Shown here piece by piece: positions 56,907 through 64,000 of a stretch of 64,000 bases of DNA (its first letter is position 1; each line of letters begins with the position of its first letter). Under the pieces are notes generated by a model. That model searched no databases. It was given only the letters and a program-made list of their open reading frames with translations, and had not been told where the DNA came from. The position numbers and the translations under genes are program-made. Source of the DNA: JBMDXB01 sp048594975 (GTDB lineage Bacteria > Acidobacteriota > Vicinamibacteria > Vicinamibacterales > 2-12-FULL-66-21); the NCBI GenBank assembly GCA_048594975.1, contig JBMDXQ010000014.1:1-64000 (forward strand), read 5' to 3'.

Positions 56907-58472
56907 TCAGCGGGCGCGAACGTCGCGATGCGCGCCGCTGAGCGGCTTCGGCCGCACGATGCCGAGGCGACGCATGGTCGAGACGAGCGATGTGCGCTTC
57001 AGACCCAGTCGCGCGGCCGCTCCGCTGGCGCCGCCAATCACCCAGCCCGTCTGCTCGAGCGCACGAAGGATGTGGTCGCGTTCGGCGTCCTCCAGGGTCA
57101 CGGGCGCGGAGCCCGGAGGCGCGGGGGATTCGAATTCCGAGCGGGGTATGGTCAGGGTCGATCCGTGCGACAGGATCACCCCGCGCTCGATGACGTTCTG
57201 CAGCTCGCGCACGTTCCCGGGCCACGACCAGCGGCAGAGCATTTCCATGCTCTCACGGGAGATCGATTCGATGGGCCGCCGCAGCCGCTTCGCGAACCGC
57301 TGCGCGAAGTAGTGGACGAGCAGCGGAATGTCCTCGCGACGTTCACGCAGCGGCGGGATCCTGATAGGGAACACGTTCAGCCGGTAGTACAGGTCCGTAC
57401 GGAACTCCCGCTGCGCAACCATGTGCTCGAGATCGCGATTCGTGGCGGCGATCAGCCGGAAATCCACGCGAATCGTGCGCGTACTGCCCAGCCGCTCGAT
57501 TTCACGCTCCTGGAGCGCGCGCAGCAGCTTGGCCTGCAGCTCGAGCGGCACGTCGCCGATCTCGTCGAGGAACAACGTGCCCTGGTGCGCCAGCTCGAAA
57601 CGGCCGATCTTCTGCGCCAGCGCTCCGGTGAACGCCCCGCGCTCGTGGCCGAACCACTCGCTTTCGAGGAGCCCGGCGGGCGAGGTGGCGCAGTTCACCG
57701 TCACGAGCGACCGCCCGCGGCGCTCGCCGGCGGAGTGGACAGCCCGGGCGATGAGCTCCTTGCCGGTGCCCGTCTCGCCCAGCAGCAACACCGTGGAATC
57801 AGTGGCGGCCACCGTGGCGACCTGGCTCAGGATGCGTTTCAGAGCCTTGCTGTCGCCCACGATCTCTCCGAAATGGTGGGCGCCGCGGACTTCTTCCTCG
57901 AGGTAGATGTTCTCGCGCGCGAGGCGGTCCTTGAGCGCGGCAATCTCGCGAAAGGCCAGCGCATTCTCGAGCGCCATCGCGATCTGTGCGGCCGCCTGCG
58001 AGCTCCGGTTCAACTCGTCGGGCGTGAACGCCTCGGCTGCCCGGCGGTTCAGCACCATGAAGCCGAGGAGCTCACGCCGCGAGGCGAGGGGGACGAAACA
58101 CGCCCGTTTCAACCCTGACGCGACGATATTGCGCCGGATGCCCTCTCGTCCCGTCCAGTCGAACCGCTCCAGGTCCATGTCGACGGGGCGGCGCTCCGCG
58201 AGCCAGGTGGCGAACGGCTCCTGCTCGGGGCGCAATTCCGCGGTGAGCTCGTCGGTCCACCCCACCCCGAGCGCCGTGAGCGCATAGCGGCCCATCTGCT
58301 CGCTTGCCGGATGCAGGAGGAAGAGGGCCACGTCATCGTGCGCGACGATGCGCTGCAGGTTCGGCGCGATGGCAGCCGCAAGCGACGCGACGTCCCGCGT
58401 CGTCACGGCATTCGTCAGTTCGAGCAGCGCGCGCAGGTGTTCGCGTTCCTCCTGCAGCTGCCTGTCATGCAC
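56907..58472 (-). CDS. sigma-54-dependent transcriptional activator, FhlA-like (GAF, AAA+, Fis HTH)
   Basis: GTG 58472 follows GAGGAGG by 6 nt; 521 residues. A GAF sensor occupies about residues 10-170 (SLAAAIAPNLQRIVAHDDVA, RRELLGFMVLNRRAAEAFTP). The AAA+ domain has Walker A LLLGETGTGKELIARAVHSA, the sigma-54 contact loop ERGAFTGA, Walker B GTLFLDEIGDVPLELQAKLL and the LYYRLNVFPIRIPPLRERRE segment. The Fis-type helix-turn-helix is near the end (HILRALEQTGWVIGGASGAA, ARLGLKRTSLVSTMRRLGI). No receiver domain is present, so it responds to a ligand or redox signal through GAF. It is divergent from the STAS gene, where a sigma-54-like promoter is visible. Confidence 0.93.
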   Translation of the reverse strand: MHDRQLQEEREHLRALLELTNAVTTRDVASLAAAIAPNLQRIVAHDDVALFLLHPASEQMGRYALTALGVGWTDELTAELRPEQEPFATWLAERRPVDMDLERFDWTGREGIRRNIVASGLKRACFVPLASRRELLGFMVLNRRAAEAFTPDELNRSSQAAAQIAMALENALAFREIAALKDRLARENIYLEEEVRGAHHFGEIVGDSKALKRILSQVATVAATDSTVLLLGETGTGKELIARAVHSAGERRGRSLVTVNCATSPAGLLESEWFGHERGAFTGALAQKIGRFELAHQGTLFLDEIGDVPLELQAKLLRALQEREIERLGSTRTIRVDFRLIAATNRDLEHMVAQREFRTDLYYRLNVFPIRIPPLRERREDIPLLVHYFAQRFAKRLRRPIESISRESMEMLCRWSWPGNVRELQNVIERGVILSHGSTLTIPRSEFESPAPPGSAPVTLEDAERDHILRALEQTGWVIGGASGAAARLGLKRTSLVSTMRRLGIVRPKPLSGAHRDVRAR

Positions 58473-58602
58473 CGCCGCCTCCTCGGGACCTGCGATCGGG
58501 ATTGAAGGTCAACATCGTAGCCCATTGGCGGGCGCCCGCAAGGTTAGTACTTCGGGCGGCCGGTCGGGCTATCTGGCTATCTGGAGCGTGACCTCCCCAA
58601 GA

Positions 58603-58622
58603 CGTGTGCCTCTATTTCGTCG
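58603..58622 (-). promoter_or_regulatory. copy 4 of the 49-60 kb dyad motif
   Basis: On the minus strand this reads CGACGAAATAGAGGCACACG. It lies in the divergent region between the sigma-54 activator (start 58472) and the STAS gene (58805), about 130 and 180 nt from the two starts, a normal enhancer-site distance. Confidence 0.45.
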
Positions 58623-58707
58623 CCTGCTCACGTGCCCGCTCACGGCGGGACGCGCCGCAAGCTCCTGACAGGCAGGTAGATACAACCACGCGCCACCACT
58701 GGCGCTT

Positions 58708-58724
58708 CGGTATTGCTCTTGCGG
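58708..58724 (+). promoter_or_regulatory. candidate sigma-54 promoter (-24 GG, -12 GC) for the STAS gene
   Basis: CGGTAT (GG at 58709-58710) and TTGC (GC at 58721-58722) have the required GG-N10-GC spacing about 80 nt upstream of ATG 58805, next to a sigma-54 activator gene. The -24 half is a partial match only. Confidence 0.4.
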
Positions 58725-58804
58725 TTCGCGTTGCAGGACCGTGCGAGCACGACAACGCGGCTGGCGTTCGCGGCGTGCGTCCTCGCAGTGGCGGGAGCGC
58801 ATCA

Positions 58805-59104
58805 ATGTTACGGGTGATCACCGATCGGCAGGGCGACGGCTACAGACTCGACCTCCATGGACTGCTCGGCGGGGAGTGGGTGCCGCTGCTCGAACAACAT
58901 TGGCGCTCCCTCGTGCGCGCCCTGCCGTCCGCGAACGTGACGCTCGTGTTGTCAAGCGTCAACTTCATCGATCCCGACGGTGAACGGTTGCTCCAGCGCA
59001 TGGCTGACGAGGGCGTCGAGTTCGTCGTGGCAGGATGCATGAACCGGTACGTCATCGACAATTTGAAACCGCGTGTACGCGTGGCAAAAGGAGTACGGCG
59101 ATGA
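58805..59104 (+). CDS. STAS-like domain protein
   Basis: The 99-residue protein starts at ATG 58805 with GGGAG 8 nt upstream. The fold resembles an anti-sigma-factor-antagonist/STAS domain: YRLDLHGLLGGEWVPLLEQH, NVTLVLSSVNFIDPDGERLL, QRMADEGVEFVVAGCMNRYV. The strand-turn SSVNFIDPDGERLL takes the place of the phosphorylated Ser loop, but Asp is found there, so regulation by phosphorylation is doubtful. Its stop overlaps the next gene by ATGA, implying a joint function. Confidence 0.75.
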   Translation: MLRVITDRQGDGYRLDLHGLLGGEWVPLLEQHWRSLVRALPSANVTLVLSSVNFIDPDGERLLQRMADEGVEFVVAGCMNRYVIDNLKPRVRVAKGVRR

Positions 59105-60162
59105 GATGCGCGGCGAGATTCGTGGCTGGCGTCGCCCTCGCAGCGGTGGCGTTCTTACGGATGCCCGGAGCCTCGGCAGCTGGCGGCGCACAGCCGGCGT
59201 TGCCGTCACCGCTCGATTCGTTTCTGGCCGAGGAAGCACATACCAGCCCGGCAGATCGTGAGGCGCTGCTGGCGGGCAACCCGCTGGTCAAGCTGCTCGA
59301 TGCCGACCCCTCGAAGGAGATTGCGGTGCTGGGCGCCATCTGGGTGAACGCGCCGCGCAGTCTGTACGTCGAGCAGGTGAAGAACGTCGAACAGTTCGAG
59401 CGCGGCGGCGCGTTCCGCATCACCAAGCGAATCAGCGATCCGCCGCGCGCGGACGACTTTGCGGCGTTGACCATCTCGGACGCGGACTTCGAGGATCTCA
59501 AAGACTGCACGATCGGAGATTGCGTCCTCAAGCTCGATGCCGACGGCGTGCAGGCTCTCCGCGCCGAAGTGGACTGGCGCAAACCCACAGCCAGGGCGGA
59601 GGCGACGGCCCTCTTCCGCCGGTTGGCGTTCGATTACGTGAACGGGTATCGCGCCGGCGGCAACGCCAGGCTGGGCGTCCATCGTGACCGGGAGCGTCCC
59701 ACCTTTGTCGCCAACGAATTCCGTTCGATGATCGAGCGGCTGCCGCGTCTGGGCGCTGAGCTGCCTCATCTCACGCGATACCTGCTCGACTACCCGAAGG
59801 CGACGTTGAAGAACGCGACCGACTTCTTGTACTGGCAGGAAACGCAGTTCGGACTGAGGCCGACGATCCGCATCAGTCACCTGGTGATCCAGGACGGTCC
59901 GAATCAGACGGTGGTCGCGTCGAAGATGCTCTATGCGAGCCATTACTTCTGGACGGCGCTCGAACTTCGCGTGCTGCTGCCCGATCCGGCACGCGGACCC
60001 GGATTCTGGCTGGTGACGGTCAACCGCAGCCGGTCCGACGGCTTGAGCGGATTCACCGGCCGCGTGATTCGCGGACGGGTGCGGAGTGAAGTCGAGACCG
60101 GGGCGCGGACGGCGCTCACGGCGACAAAGACAAGGCTCGAGGCGAAAGCAGTACGCTCGTAA
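59101..60162 (+). CDS. exported protein of unknown function
   Basis: The 353-residue protein starts at ATG 59101, overlapping the STAS gene by 4 nt. It has a signal peptide (FVAGVALAAVAFLRMPGASA). The mature part is soluble and predicted mixed alpha/beta: LKDCTIGDCVLKLDADGVQA with two close Cys, FDYVNGYRAGGNARLGVHRD, LTRYLLDYPKATLKNATDFL and a C-terminal strand region ALELRVLLPDPARGPGFWLV. It looks like a family found near stress and lipid genes, but I cannot assign a function. Coexpression with the STAS protein is implied by coupling. Confidence 0.8.
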   Translation: MRCAARFVAGVALAAVAFLRMPGASAAGGAQPALPSPLDSFLAEEAHTSPADREALLAGNPLVKLLDADPSKEIAVLGAIWVNAPRSLYVEQVKNVEQFERGGAFRITKRISDPPRADDFAALTISDADFEDLKDCTIGDCVLKLDADGVQALRAEVDWRKPTARAEATALFRRLAFDYVNGYRAGGNARLGVHRDRERPTFVANEFRSMIERLPRLGAELPHLTRYLLDYPKATLKNATDFLYWQETQFGLRPTIRISHLVIQDGPNQTVVASKMLYASHYFWTALELRVLLPDPARGPGFWLVTVNRSRSDGLSGFTGRVIRGRVRSEVETGARTALTATKTRLEAKAVRS

Positions 60163-60326
60163 TTCCTCTTCGGCACGCGTCACGAACCCCGATTCGATTC
60201 CCCGTCGTTACCGCAAGCCTGATCGCCGTCGACGTGATACGGCAACGGCCCGCCCTCGCCTCCCTGCTCCACACCTTCCAGCAGCCAGCCACGCGGCGGC
60301 TTTCGCCGAAGGTGACGCTCGCACAA

Positions 60327-60346
60327 CGCGTGACTTCATTTCGTCA
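60327..60346 (-). promoter_or_regulatory. copy 5 of the 49-60 kb dyad motif
   Basis: The minus strand reads TGACGAAATGAAGTCACGCG and contains the most symmetric dyad of the five, TGAC-N8-GTCA. It lies about 170 nt upstream of the DUF1269 gene in the 350-nt gap after the exported protein gene. Confidence 0.5.
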
Positions 60347-60513
60347 GCCGGTCGCGACCCTCTTCAGACCTGGTCCGAGCCAACGCCCTGTTTCTGAGGC
60401 AGCTGCGGCACTATCCCTTGCGGGCACGCCAGGTATTCATCTTGCGCTTGGAGCCGCGTCCGCCAGAGAGGGCGAGCGTGTTCGCCGGATCGGTTGCGGA
60501 AGGAGAACTCGTG

Positions 60514-61347
60514 ATGGACAAAGTGATCTTCGTCGGATTCGATTCGGAGCAGAAGGCATACGAGGGCGATCGCGCCCTGCGCACCATGCACAGGGACGGC
60601 ACGCTCACGCTCTACAACGACGCCGTCGTGGTGAAGGAGCACGGCGGGAAGGTCGCGGTGCGGCGAGCGCCCGACGCGGAACCGGTCGGGACGTTCGGCG
60701 GCATGATCACCGGCGGTCTCGTCGGCCTGCTGGGTGGACCCGTGGGTGCCGCGGTCGGGCTCGGCGCCGGTACCCTGATTGGCGCGGCGTTCGATCTGAC
60801 CCAGGAGGGCATCGACAGGGACTTCGTGGAGGACGCGGGCGCGCGCCTCGAGCCGGGCAAGGCGGCGCTGCTCGCCGAGATTGACGAGCAGTGGCAGGTG
60901 CCCCTCGACACCCGAATGGAAGCGCTCGGCGGGAAGCTCGTGCGACAGACGCGGACCCAGATCGAGGATGCGTACGCGGAGCGCGCCGTGGAGGCGGCGG
61001 AGAAGGAGCTGGCGGCGCTGGAAGAGGAACAGATTGCGCAGGTGCAGGCAGCACAGGCCGAGAAAGCGCGCAAGCAGGCCGAGAAGCTGCAGGCCAAGAT
61101 CGATGCGGCGCAGATCAAGCTGCAGGCGAAGCAGAGCGAGCTCGCCGCGAAGATGCAAGCGGTGAAGGAGGAAGGGAACCGGAAGATCGCGGTCCTGGAA
61201 GCGCAGAAGGTGACGGCCAGCGCGGAATCGAAAGCCCTGCTCGAGGAGCGACTCGCACGCGTGCGCAGCGACTACGGCCGCCGGACCACGCGGCTGCAGG
61301 AGGCACTGGAGAGCCGTAAGGCGACCGACTCCACTGTGGTGGCATGA
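60514..61347 (+). CDS. DUF1269 domain protein with C-terminal coiled coil
   Basis: ATG 60514 lies 8 nt after AAGGAG; 277 residues. The N-terminal 115 residues match DUF1269: VIFVGFDSEQKAYEGDRALR, GTLTLYNDAVVVKEHGGKVA and the Gly-rich helix GGMITGGLVGLLGGPVGAAV, which probably inserts in the membrane. Residues about 150-260 form a long Ala/Glu/Lys coiled coil (ERAVEAAEKELAALEEEQIA). The extension is longer than in most family members. DUF1269 genes are often part of stress islands. The HdeD gene follows 41 nt later. Confidence 0.85.
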   Translation: MDKVIFVGFDSEQKAYEGDRALRTMHRDGTLTLYNDAVVVKEHGGKVAVRRAPDAEPVGTFGGMITGGLVGLLGGPVGAAVGLGAGTLIGAAFDLTQEGIDRDFVEDAGARLEPGKAALLAEIDEQWQVPLDTRMEALGGKLVRQTRTQIEDAYAERAVEAAEKELAALEEEQIAQVQAAQAEKARKQAEKLQAKIDAAQIKLQAKQSELAAKMQAVKEEGNRKIAVLEAQKVTASAESKALLEERLARVRSDYGRRTTRLQEALESRKATDSTVVA

Positions 61348-61388
61348 CGTTCGAGAGTGAGGCCCGATTCCGGGCGAGAGGAGGTTCC

Positions 61389-61937
61389 ATGTTTGCGTTG
61401 TTATCGAGGTACTGGTGGGTGCTGGTGGTCCGCGGCGTGATGGCGATCGCGTTGGGCATCTTCGCGTTCGTCTGGCCGCAGCAGACCATTGCCGCCCTGG
61501 TTCTGGTGTTCGGCGCGATCGCGCTCCTCGACGGCACCTTTGCCGTCGTGGCGTCGATTGCCGGTCACAGCCTGACGCCGTACTGGTGGGTCCTGCTGCT
61601 GCAGGGACTGCTCGGTATCGGGGTGGGCGTCCTGACGCTCTTCAACCCGGCGATTACCGCCGTGGCACTCCTGATCTACATCGCCGTGTGGGCGATCGGC
61701 ATGGGCGTGCTGCAGGTCATCGCGGCAGTGAGGCTGCGTCACGACATCTCCGGCGAGTGGTGGCTGGCGCTCGGCGGCGTCGCCAGCGTCGCGTTCGGCA
61801 TTCTGCTGATGCGGAACCCGGCGGAGGGGGCGCTCGCCGTGCTGTGGCTGATCGGCACCTACGCGCTCATCTGGGGCGTGATGTTGCTGGTCGGTGGATT
61901 CGATGTCCGCCGGCTGCACAAGCACGTGTCGGCGTGA
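61389..61937 (+). CDS. hdeD: HdeD-family (DUF308) membrane protein
   Basis: ATG 61389 follows GAGGAGG by 5 nt; 182 residues with six transmembrane helices arranged as three hairpins: WWVLVVRGVMAIALGIFAFV, WWVLLLQGLLGIGVGVLTLF and WWLALGGVASVAFGILLMRN. This repeat is diagnostic for HdeD-like proteins, which support acid or general stress resistance in enteric bacteria. It sits in the same direction as the DUF1269 gene and is followed by a hairpin before the AI-2E-family gene. Confidence 0.9.
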   Translation: MFALLSRYWWVLVVRGVMAIALGIFAFVWPQQTIAALVLVFGAIALLDGTFAVVASIAGHSLTPYWWVLLLQGLLGIGVGVLTLFNPAITAVALLIYIAVWAIGMGVLQVIAAVRLRHDISGEWWLALGGVASVAFGILLMRNPAEGALAVLWLIGTYALIWGVMLLVGGFDVRRLHKHVSA

Positions 61938-61941
61938 GCCT

Positions 61942-61998
61942 CCGGGGTGCACCCGGCTTGCCCGCCGGAGTCTCTGGCAAAGGCGGGTTGCACCCCGG
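61942..61998. repeat. long imperfect hairpin between hdeD and the AI-2E-family gene
   Basis: CCGGGGTGCACCCG (61942-61955) pairs with CGGGTTGCACCCCGG (61984-61998) with one bulged base, enclosing a 28-nt loop that holds further GCCCGCC/GGCGGG pairing. It begins a few bases after the hdeD stop and could end transcription or stabilise the upstream mRNA. Confidence 0.55.
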
Positions 61999-62028
61999 GA
62001 CTCTTCATCCCTCGTAGCAGGAGGTCGC

Positions 62029-63192
62029 ATGTACTCGGTCTCTGACCAACGCCCGGAGCGATTGACGATCGCACCGCTGGTCGTGAAGTGGTCGGTGTTC
62101 TTCGCGGCGGCCGGCGTTGTCGTCTACCTGTGTCTGCTGATCCTGCGCCCGTTCTTCGGCGTGTTCGCCTGGTCGGCGGTGCTCGCGATCACGTGCTATC
62201 CCGTTCATCAGCGGCTGGTACAGCGGACCGGCCGTGCTGCGCTGGGCGCGTTCATGACCAGCGCGCTGATGGTGCTGGCCGTTCTCGTGCCGCTTCTCTT
62301 CATCGGTGGCGTCGCGGTCAAGCAGCTGCTGGCAGTCGGAGATTCGCTGCGACAGGCGTTTCTCGATCCCGACGGCATGAGCCGGCGCGTCACGGCGGCG
62401 CTCACGCCGCTCACACAGCGCCTTGGCCTCGACCCCGACGCGATCGTCGCATGGGTGAGCGCTCACGCCAGCGAGTGGGTCGCTGGCGCCGGAGAACACA
62501 CGATGGCCGCTGCCGCAGGCGTCGGCGGCGCAGCCCTGTCGTTTGCGTTGATTGCCGTGGGCACGTTTCTCCTACTTCGTCACGGCGAGACGCTGGTCGC
62601 GACGATTCCCGATCTGCTTCCCTTCGAACGAACGCGGAGCGAGGCATTACTCGTTCGAGTCCGGGACGTCGTCTATGCCAGCATGCACGGGGTCGTGACC
62701 ATCGCGACCATCCAGGGAGTCCTGTGTGGAGGCATGTTCTGGCTGCTCGGTATTCCAGCTGCAGCCCTGTGGGGCCTGGTGACAGTATTCGCGAGCATGG
62801 TGCCGTTGGTCGGCACAGCCGCCGTCTGGGTGCCCGGGACCGTGTATCTGCTGATGATCGGCGCCTGGCCAAAGGCGATCGTCCTGGCGGTGTGGGGAGC
62901 GGCCGTCGTGAGCAGCGTCGACAACGTCTTGCGGCCGCGATTGGTCGCCGGCCGCGTACGGTTGAGCGGGCTGGCCATGTTCGTCGCCATGCTTGGCGGG
63001 CTGCAGGCGTTCGGAGCACTCGGCATCATCCTCGGCCCGGTTCTCTTTGCCACGGCGGCCGCGATCACCGACGTGCTGCGTGAGATGCAGCGATCACGCG
63101 CAGACGATTCAGATGCTGAATGCCGAACGAACGCACCTTCGGCATTCAGCGTTACCGGACCTGCTATTCGAACCGCCGCCCAACCGCCGTAG
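62029..63192 (+). CDS. AI-2E family transporter (PerM/YdiK-like)
   Basis: ATG 62029 follows AGGAGG by 4 nt; 387 residues. It has the family layout of about eight transmembrane helices: an N-terminal pair (VFFAAAGVVVYLCLLILRPF), an extracytoplasmic helical segment and a C-terminal block with SMHGVVTIATIQGVLCGGMF, ASMVPLVGTAAVWVPGTVYL and FVAMLGGLQAFGALGIILGP, the usual signature. Substrates range from autoinducer-2 to sodium; the substrate here is unknown. The last 29 nt overlap the convergent gene at 63164. Confidence 0.9.
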   Translation: MYSVSDQRPERLTIAPLVVKWSVFFAAAGVVVYLCLLILRPFFGVFAWSAVLAITCYPVHQRLVQRTGRAALGAFMTSALMVLAVLVPLLFIGGVAVKQLLAVGDSLRQAFLDPDGMSRRVTAALTPLTQRLGLDPDAIVAWVSAHASEWVAGAGEHTMAAAAGVGGAALSFALIAVGTFLLLRHGETLVATIPDLLPFERTRSEALLVRVRDVVYASMHGVVTIATIQGVLCGGMFWLLGIPAAALWGLVTVFASMVPLVGTAAVWVPGTVYLLMIGAWPKAIVLAVWGAAVVSSVDNVLRPRLVAGRVRLSGLAMFVAMLGGLQAFGALGIILGPVLFATAAAITDVLREMQRSRADDSDAECRTNAPSAFSVTGPAIRTAAQPP

Positions 63193-63691
63193 AGCAGCCG
63201 CTACGATACGAGTTGCCATTCATGTCGAAGAACTCGTTCGTGCCGCTCGAGGAAAGATTGTCGGCATCCACGAGCTCGACTGTGTGAAAGACGGTCTGCC
63301 AGCCCGCCAGAAAGCCCGGGGAGGTGGGAGGGTTCGGCGGTGTGTCGAAGCGGATCAACGCCACGAAACGCTGAGTGTAGGTGCGGCCGGCCGCGTGCCT
63401 CCAGAAGCCCTGACCATCGCTGCGCTGGCCCGGCGCGAACGATACCCCGCCGGGCGTTTCGATCACAGTCCCGCCGGCGGCGAAGGTGACGATCGAGTTC
63501 ACGGAACCGAGCGGCGCGCCGGTCGCGCAGTTCCGCAGCGTCACCTGAACCAGCCAAGTGCCTTCAATCCGAAGTCCGCTTGAATCGGAGTAGCTCGATT
63601 GCGCCAATCCCGGTCCGCCGACTCCTGCCAGGAGCGTGACCACGAGACCGAGCGTGGCCATCCTGCGTGTTGTCGAGATCTGCCAGAGCAT
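63164..63691 (-). CDS. secreted protein of unknown function
   Basis: ATG 63691 follows a strong GAGGAGGAGAGAAC leader; 175 residues. It has a signal peptide (MATLGLVVTLLAGVGGPGLA, cleavage near LAQ) and a beta-rich domain (IEGTWLVQVTLRNCATGAPL, GSVNSIVTFAAGGTVIETPG, VALIRFDTPPNPP). It has two Cys (NCATG and SGCSTAV) that may pair. The fold resembles small lipocalin-like exported proteins common in soil Acidobacteriota, but no function is known. It converges with the transporter gene and is divergent from the regulator at the right edge. Confidence 0.78.
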   Translation of the reverse strand: MLWQISTTRRMATLGLVVTLLAGVGGPGLAQSSYSDSSGLRIEGTWLVQVTLRNCATGAPLGSVNSIVTFAAGGTVIETPGGVSFAPGQRSDGQGFWRHAAGRTYTQRFVALIRFDTPPNPPTSPGFLAGWQTVFHTVELVDADNLSSSGTNEFFDMNGNSYRSGCSTAVGRRFE

Positions 63692-63865
63692 GTTCTCTCC
63701 TCCTCGTTGAACCGCCCCCGTTCTGGCGGCGACAGGCCGACATCCTGACCCGTTGGCGCGGAGTCCGGCCATGGAGGGAGTCTGGAGAGAATCCGGTGCT
63801 TTCCTGTCGCCGCAAGTGGTAGCACTGGCCGCATTTATGGCATCGTAGGCACGCGGTTCCTGCCG

Positions 63866-64000
63866 ATGGCCAGTCCCGATTCACCCGAAGTCGTTCGCTT
63901 TCGCGAGTTCACGCTCGATCTCCGGAGCTTCCGGCTCCTTCGCAGCGACCGCCCCGTGCGGCTGGAGCGGCGCCCGATGGACCTCTTGGTCCTGCTCGTG
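63866..64000 (+). CDS. N-terminus of a winged-helix (OmpR/CadC-type) regulator, cut by the window edge
   Basis: The 45 visible residues begin MASPDSPEVVRFREFTLDLR and continue SFRLLRSDRPVRLERRPMDL LVLLV without a stop. This is the beta-strand and first-helix pattern of Trans_reg_C winged helices that start CadC-like one-component regulators (often followed by TPR or TolB-like repeats in this phylum). The rest lies beyond base 64000. It is divergent from the secreted protein gene. Confidence 0.75.
   Translation, partial: MASPDSPEVVRFREFTLDLRSFRLLRSDRPVRLERRPMDLLVLLV

Noticed and set aside
56121..58118. 665-codon plus-strand frame opposite the lipase and sigma-54 activator
   Set aside because: Antisense shadow of two well-supported genes.

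Overview
The window is GC-rich bacterial chromosome. It is most consistent with an Acidobacteriota lineage, probably the Vicinamibacteria type, although no rRNA or tRNA gene is present to prove this. The reasons are a very large TonB-dependent receptor with an N-terminal carboxypeptidase-regulatory-like domain, many small signal-peptide beta-barrel proteins, Gly/Ala/Pro-rich insertions in secreted enzymes, a single-chain pyruvate:ferredoxin oxidoreductase, and strong antisense shadow ORFs caused by high third-position GC. I saw no CRISPR array, complete insertion sequence, prophage or replication origin.

Layout. 0.4-6.5 kb, mostly minus strand: an FAD-dependent desaturase/isomerase-type oxidoreductase coupled to an isoprenylcysteine-methyltransferase-like membrane protein; two outer-membrane barrel genes, one frameshifted, with a stray Fis-type helix-turn-helix remnant between them; a small membrane protein; and an alpha/beta hydrolase that lacks the normal nucleophile position. 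6.8-8.8 kb: an ECF41-type sigma factor flanked by two textbook ECF41 promoters, the second driving a DUF6223-like gene. 8.9-11.0 kb: a sigma factor fused to acetyltransferase-like domains, coupled to a DoxX gene. 11.2-12.9 kb: three decayed gene fragments (a sugar-sensor paralogue, a B3-type metallo-beta-lactamase and a zinc alcohol dehydrogenase).

13.1-27.8 kb is a coherent L-rhamnoside utilization locus: a hybrid regulator (IclR-like winged helix plus sugar-binding domain) transcribed away from a TonB-dependent receptor, GH106 and GH78 alpha-L-rhamnosidases, an esterase with a CBM48-like domain, and L-rhamnose isomerase. The receptor would import oligosaccharides, the secreted enzymes would remove ester groups and rhamnose, and RhaA would start catabolism. 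Later rhamnose genes (kinase, aldolase) are not here.

28.2-41.1 kb is mixed accessory DNA: a SERCA-like P-type ATPase, a membrane-anchored LuxR-type regulator, a DUF2231 protein, two SDRs, an XRE-cupin regulator, DUF378 and fasciclin proteins, a four-part SDR/DUF2867/SRPBCC/lipocalin fusion, a MazEF-like pair with an operator-like dyad, and several gene relics.

41.6-64 kb resembles a stress or low-energy gene island: bacterial PH-domain membrane proteins, a dihydroorotate-dehydrogenase-like protein next to NifJ/PFOR, FtsH, a metallophosphoesterase, a phospholipase D-type protein with a USP-like N-terminus, a class 3 lipase, a sigma-54 enhancer-binding regulator, a STAS protein, DUF1269, HdeD and AI-2E-family membrane proteins. 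Five copies of a 20-nt dyad motif lie only in the intergenic regions between 49.4 and 60.4 kb and may mark a local regulon.
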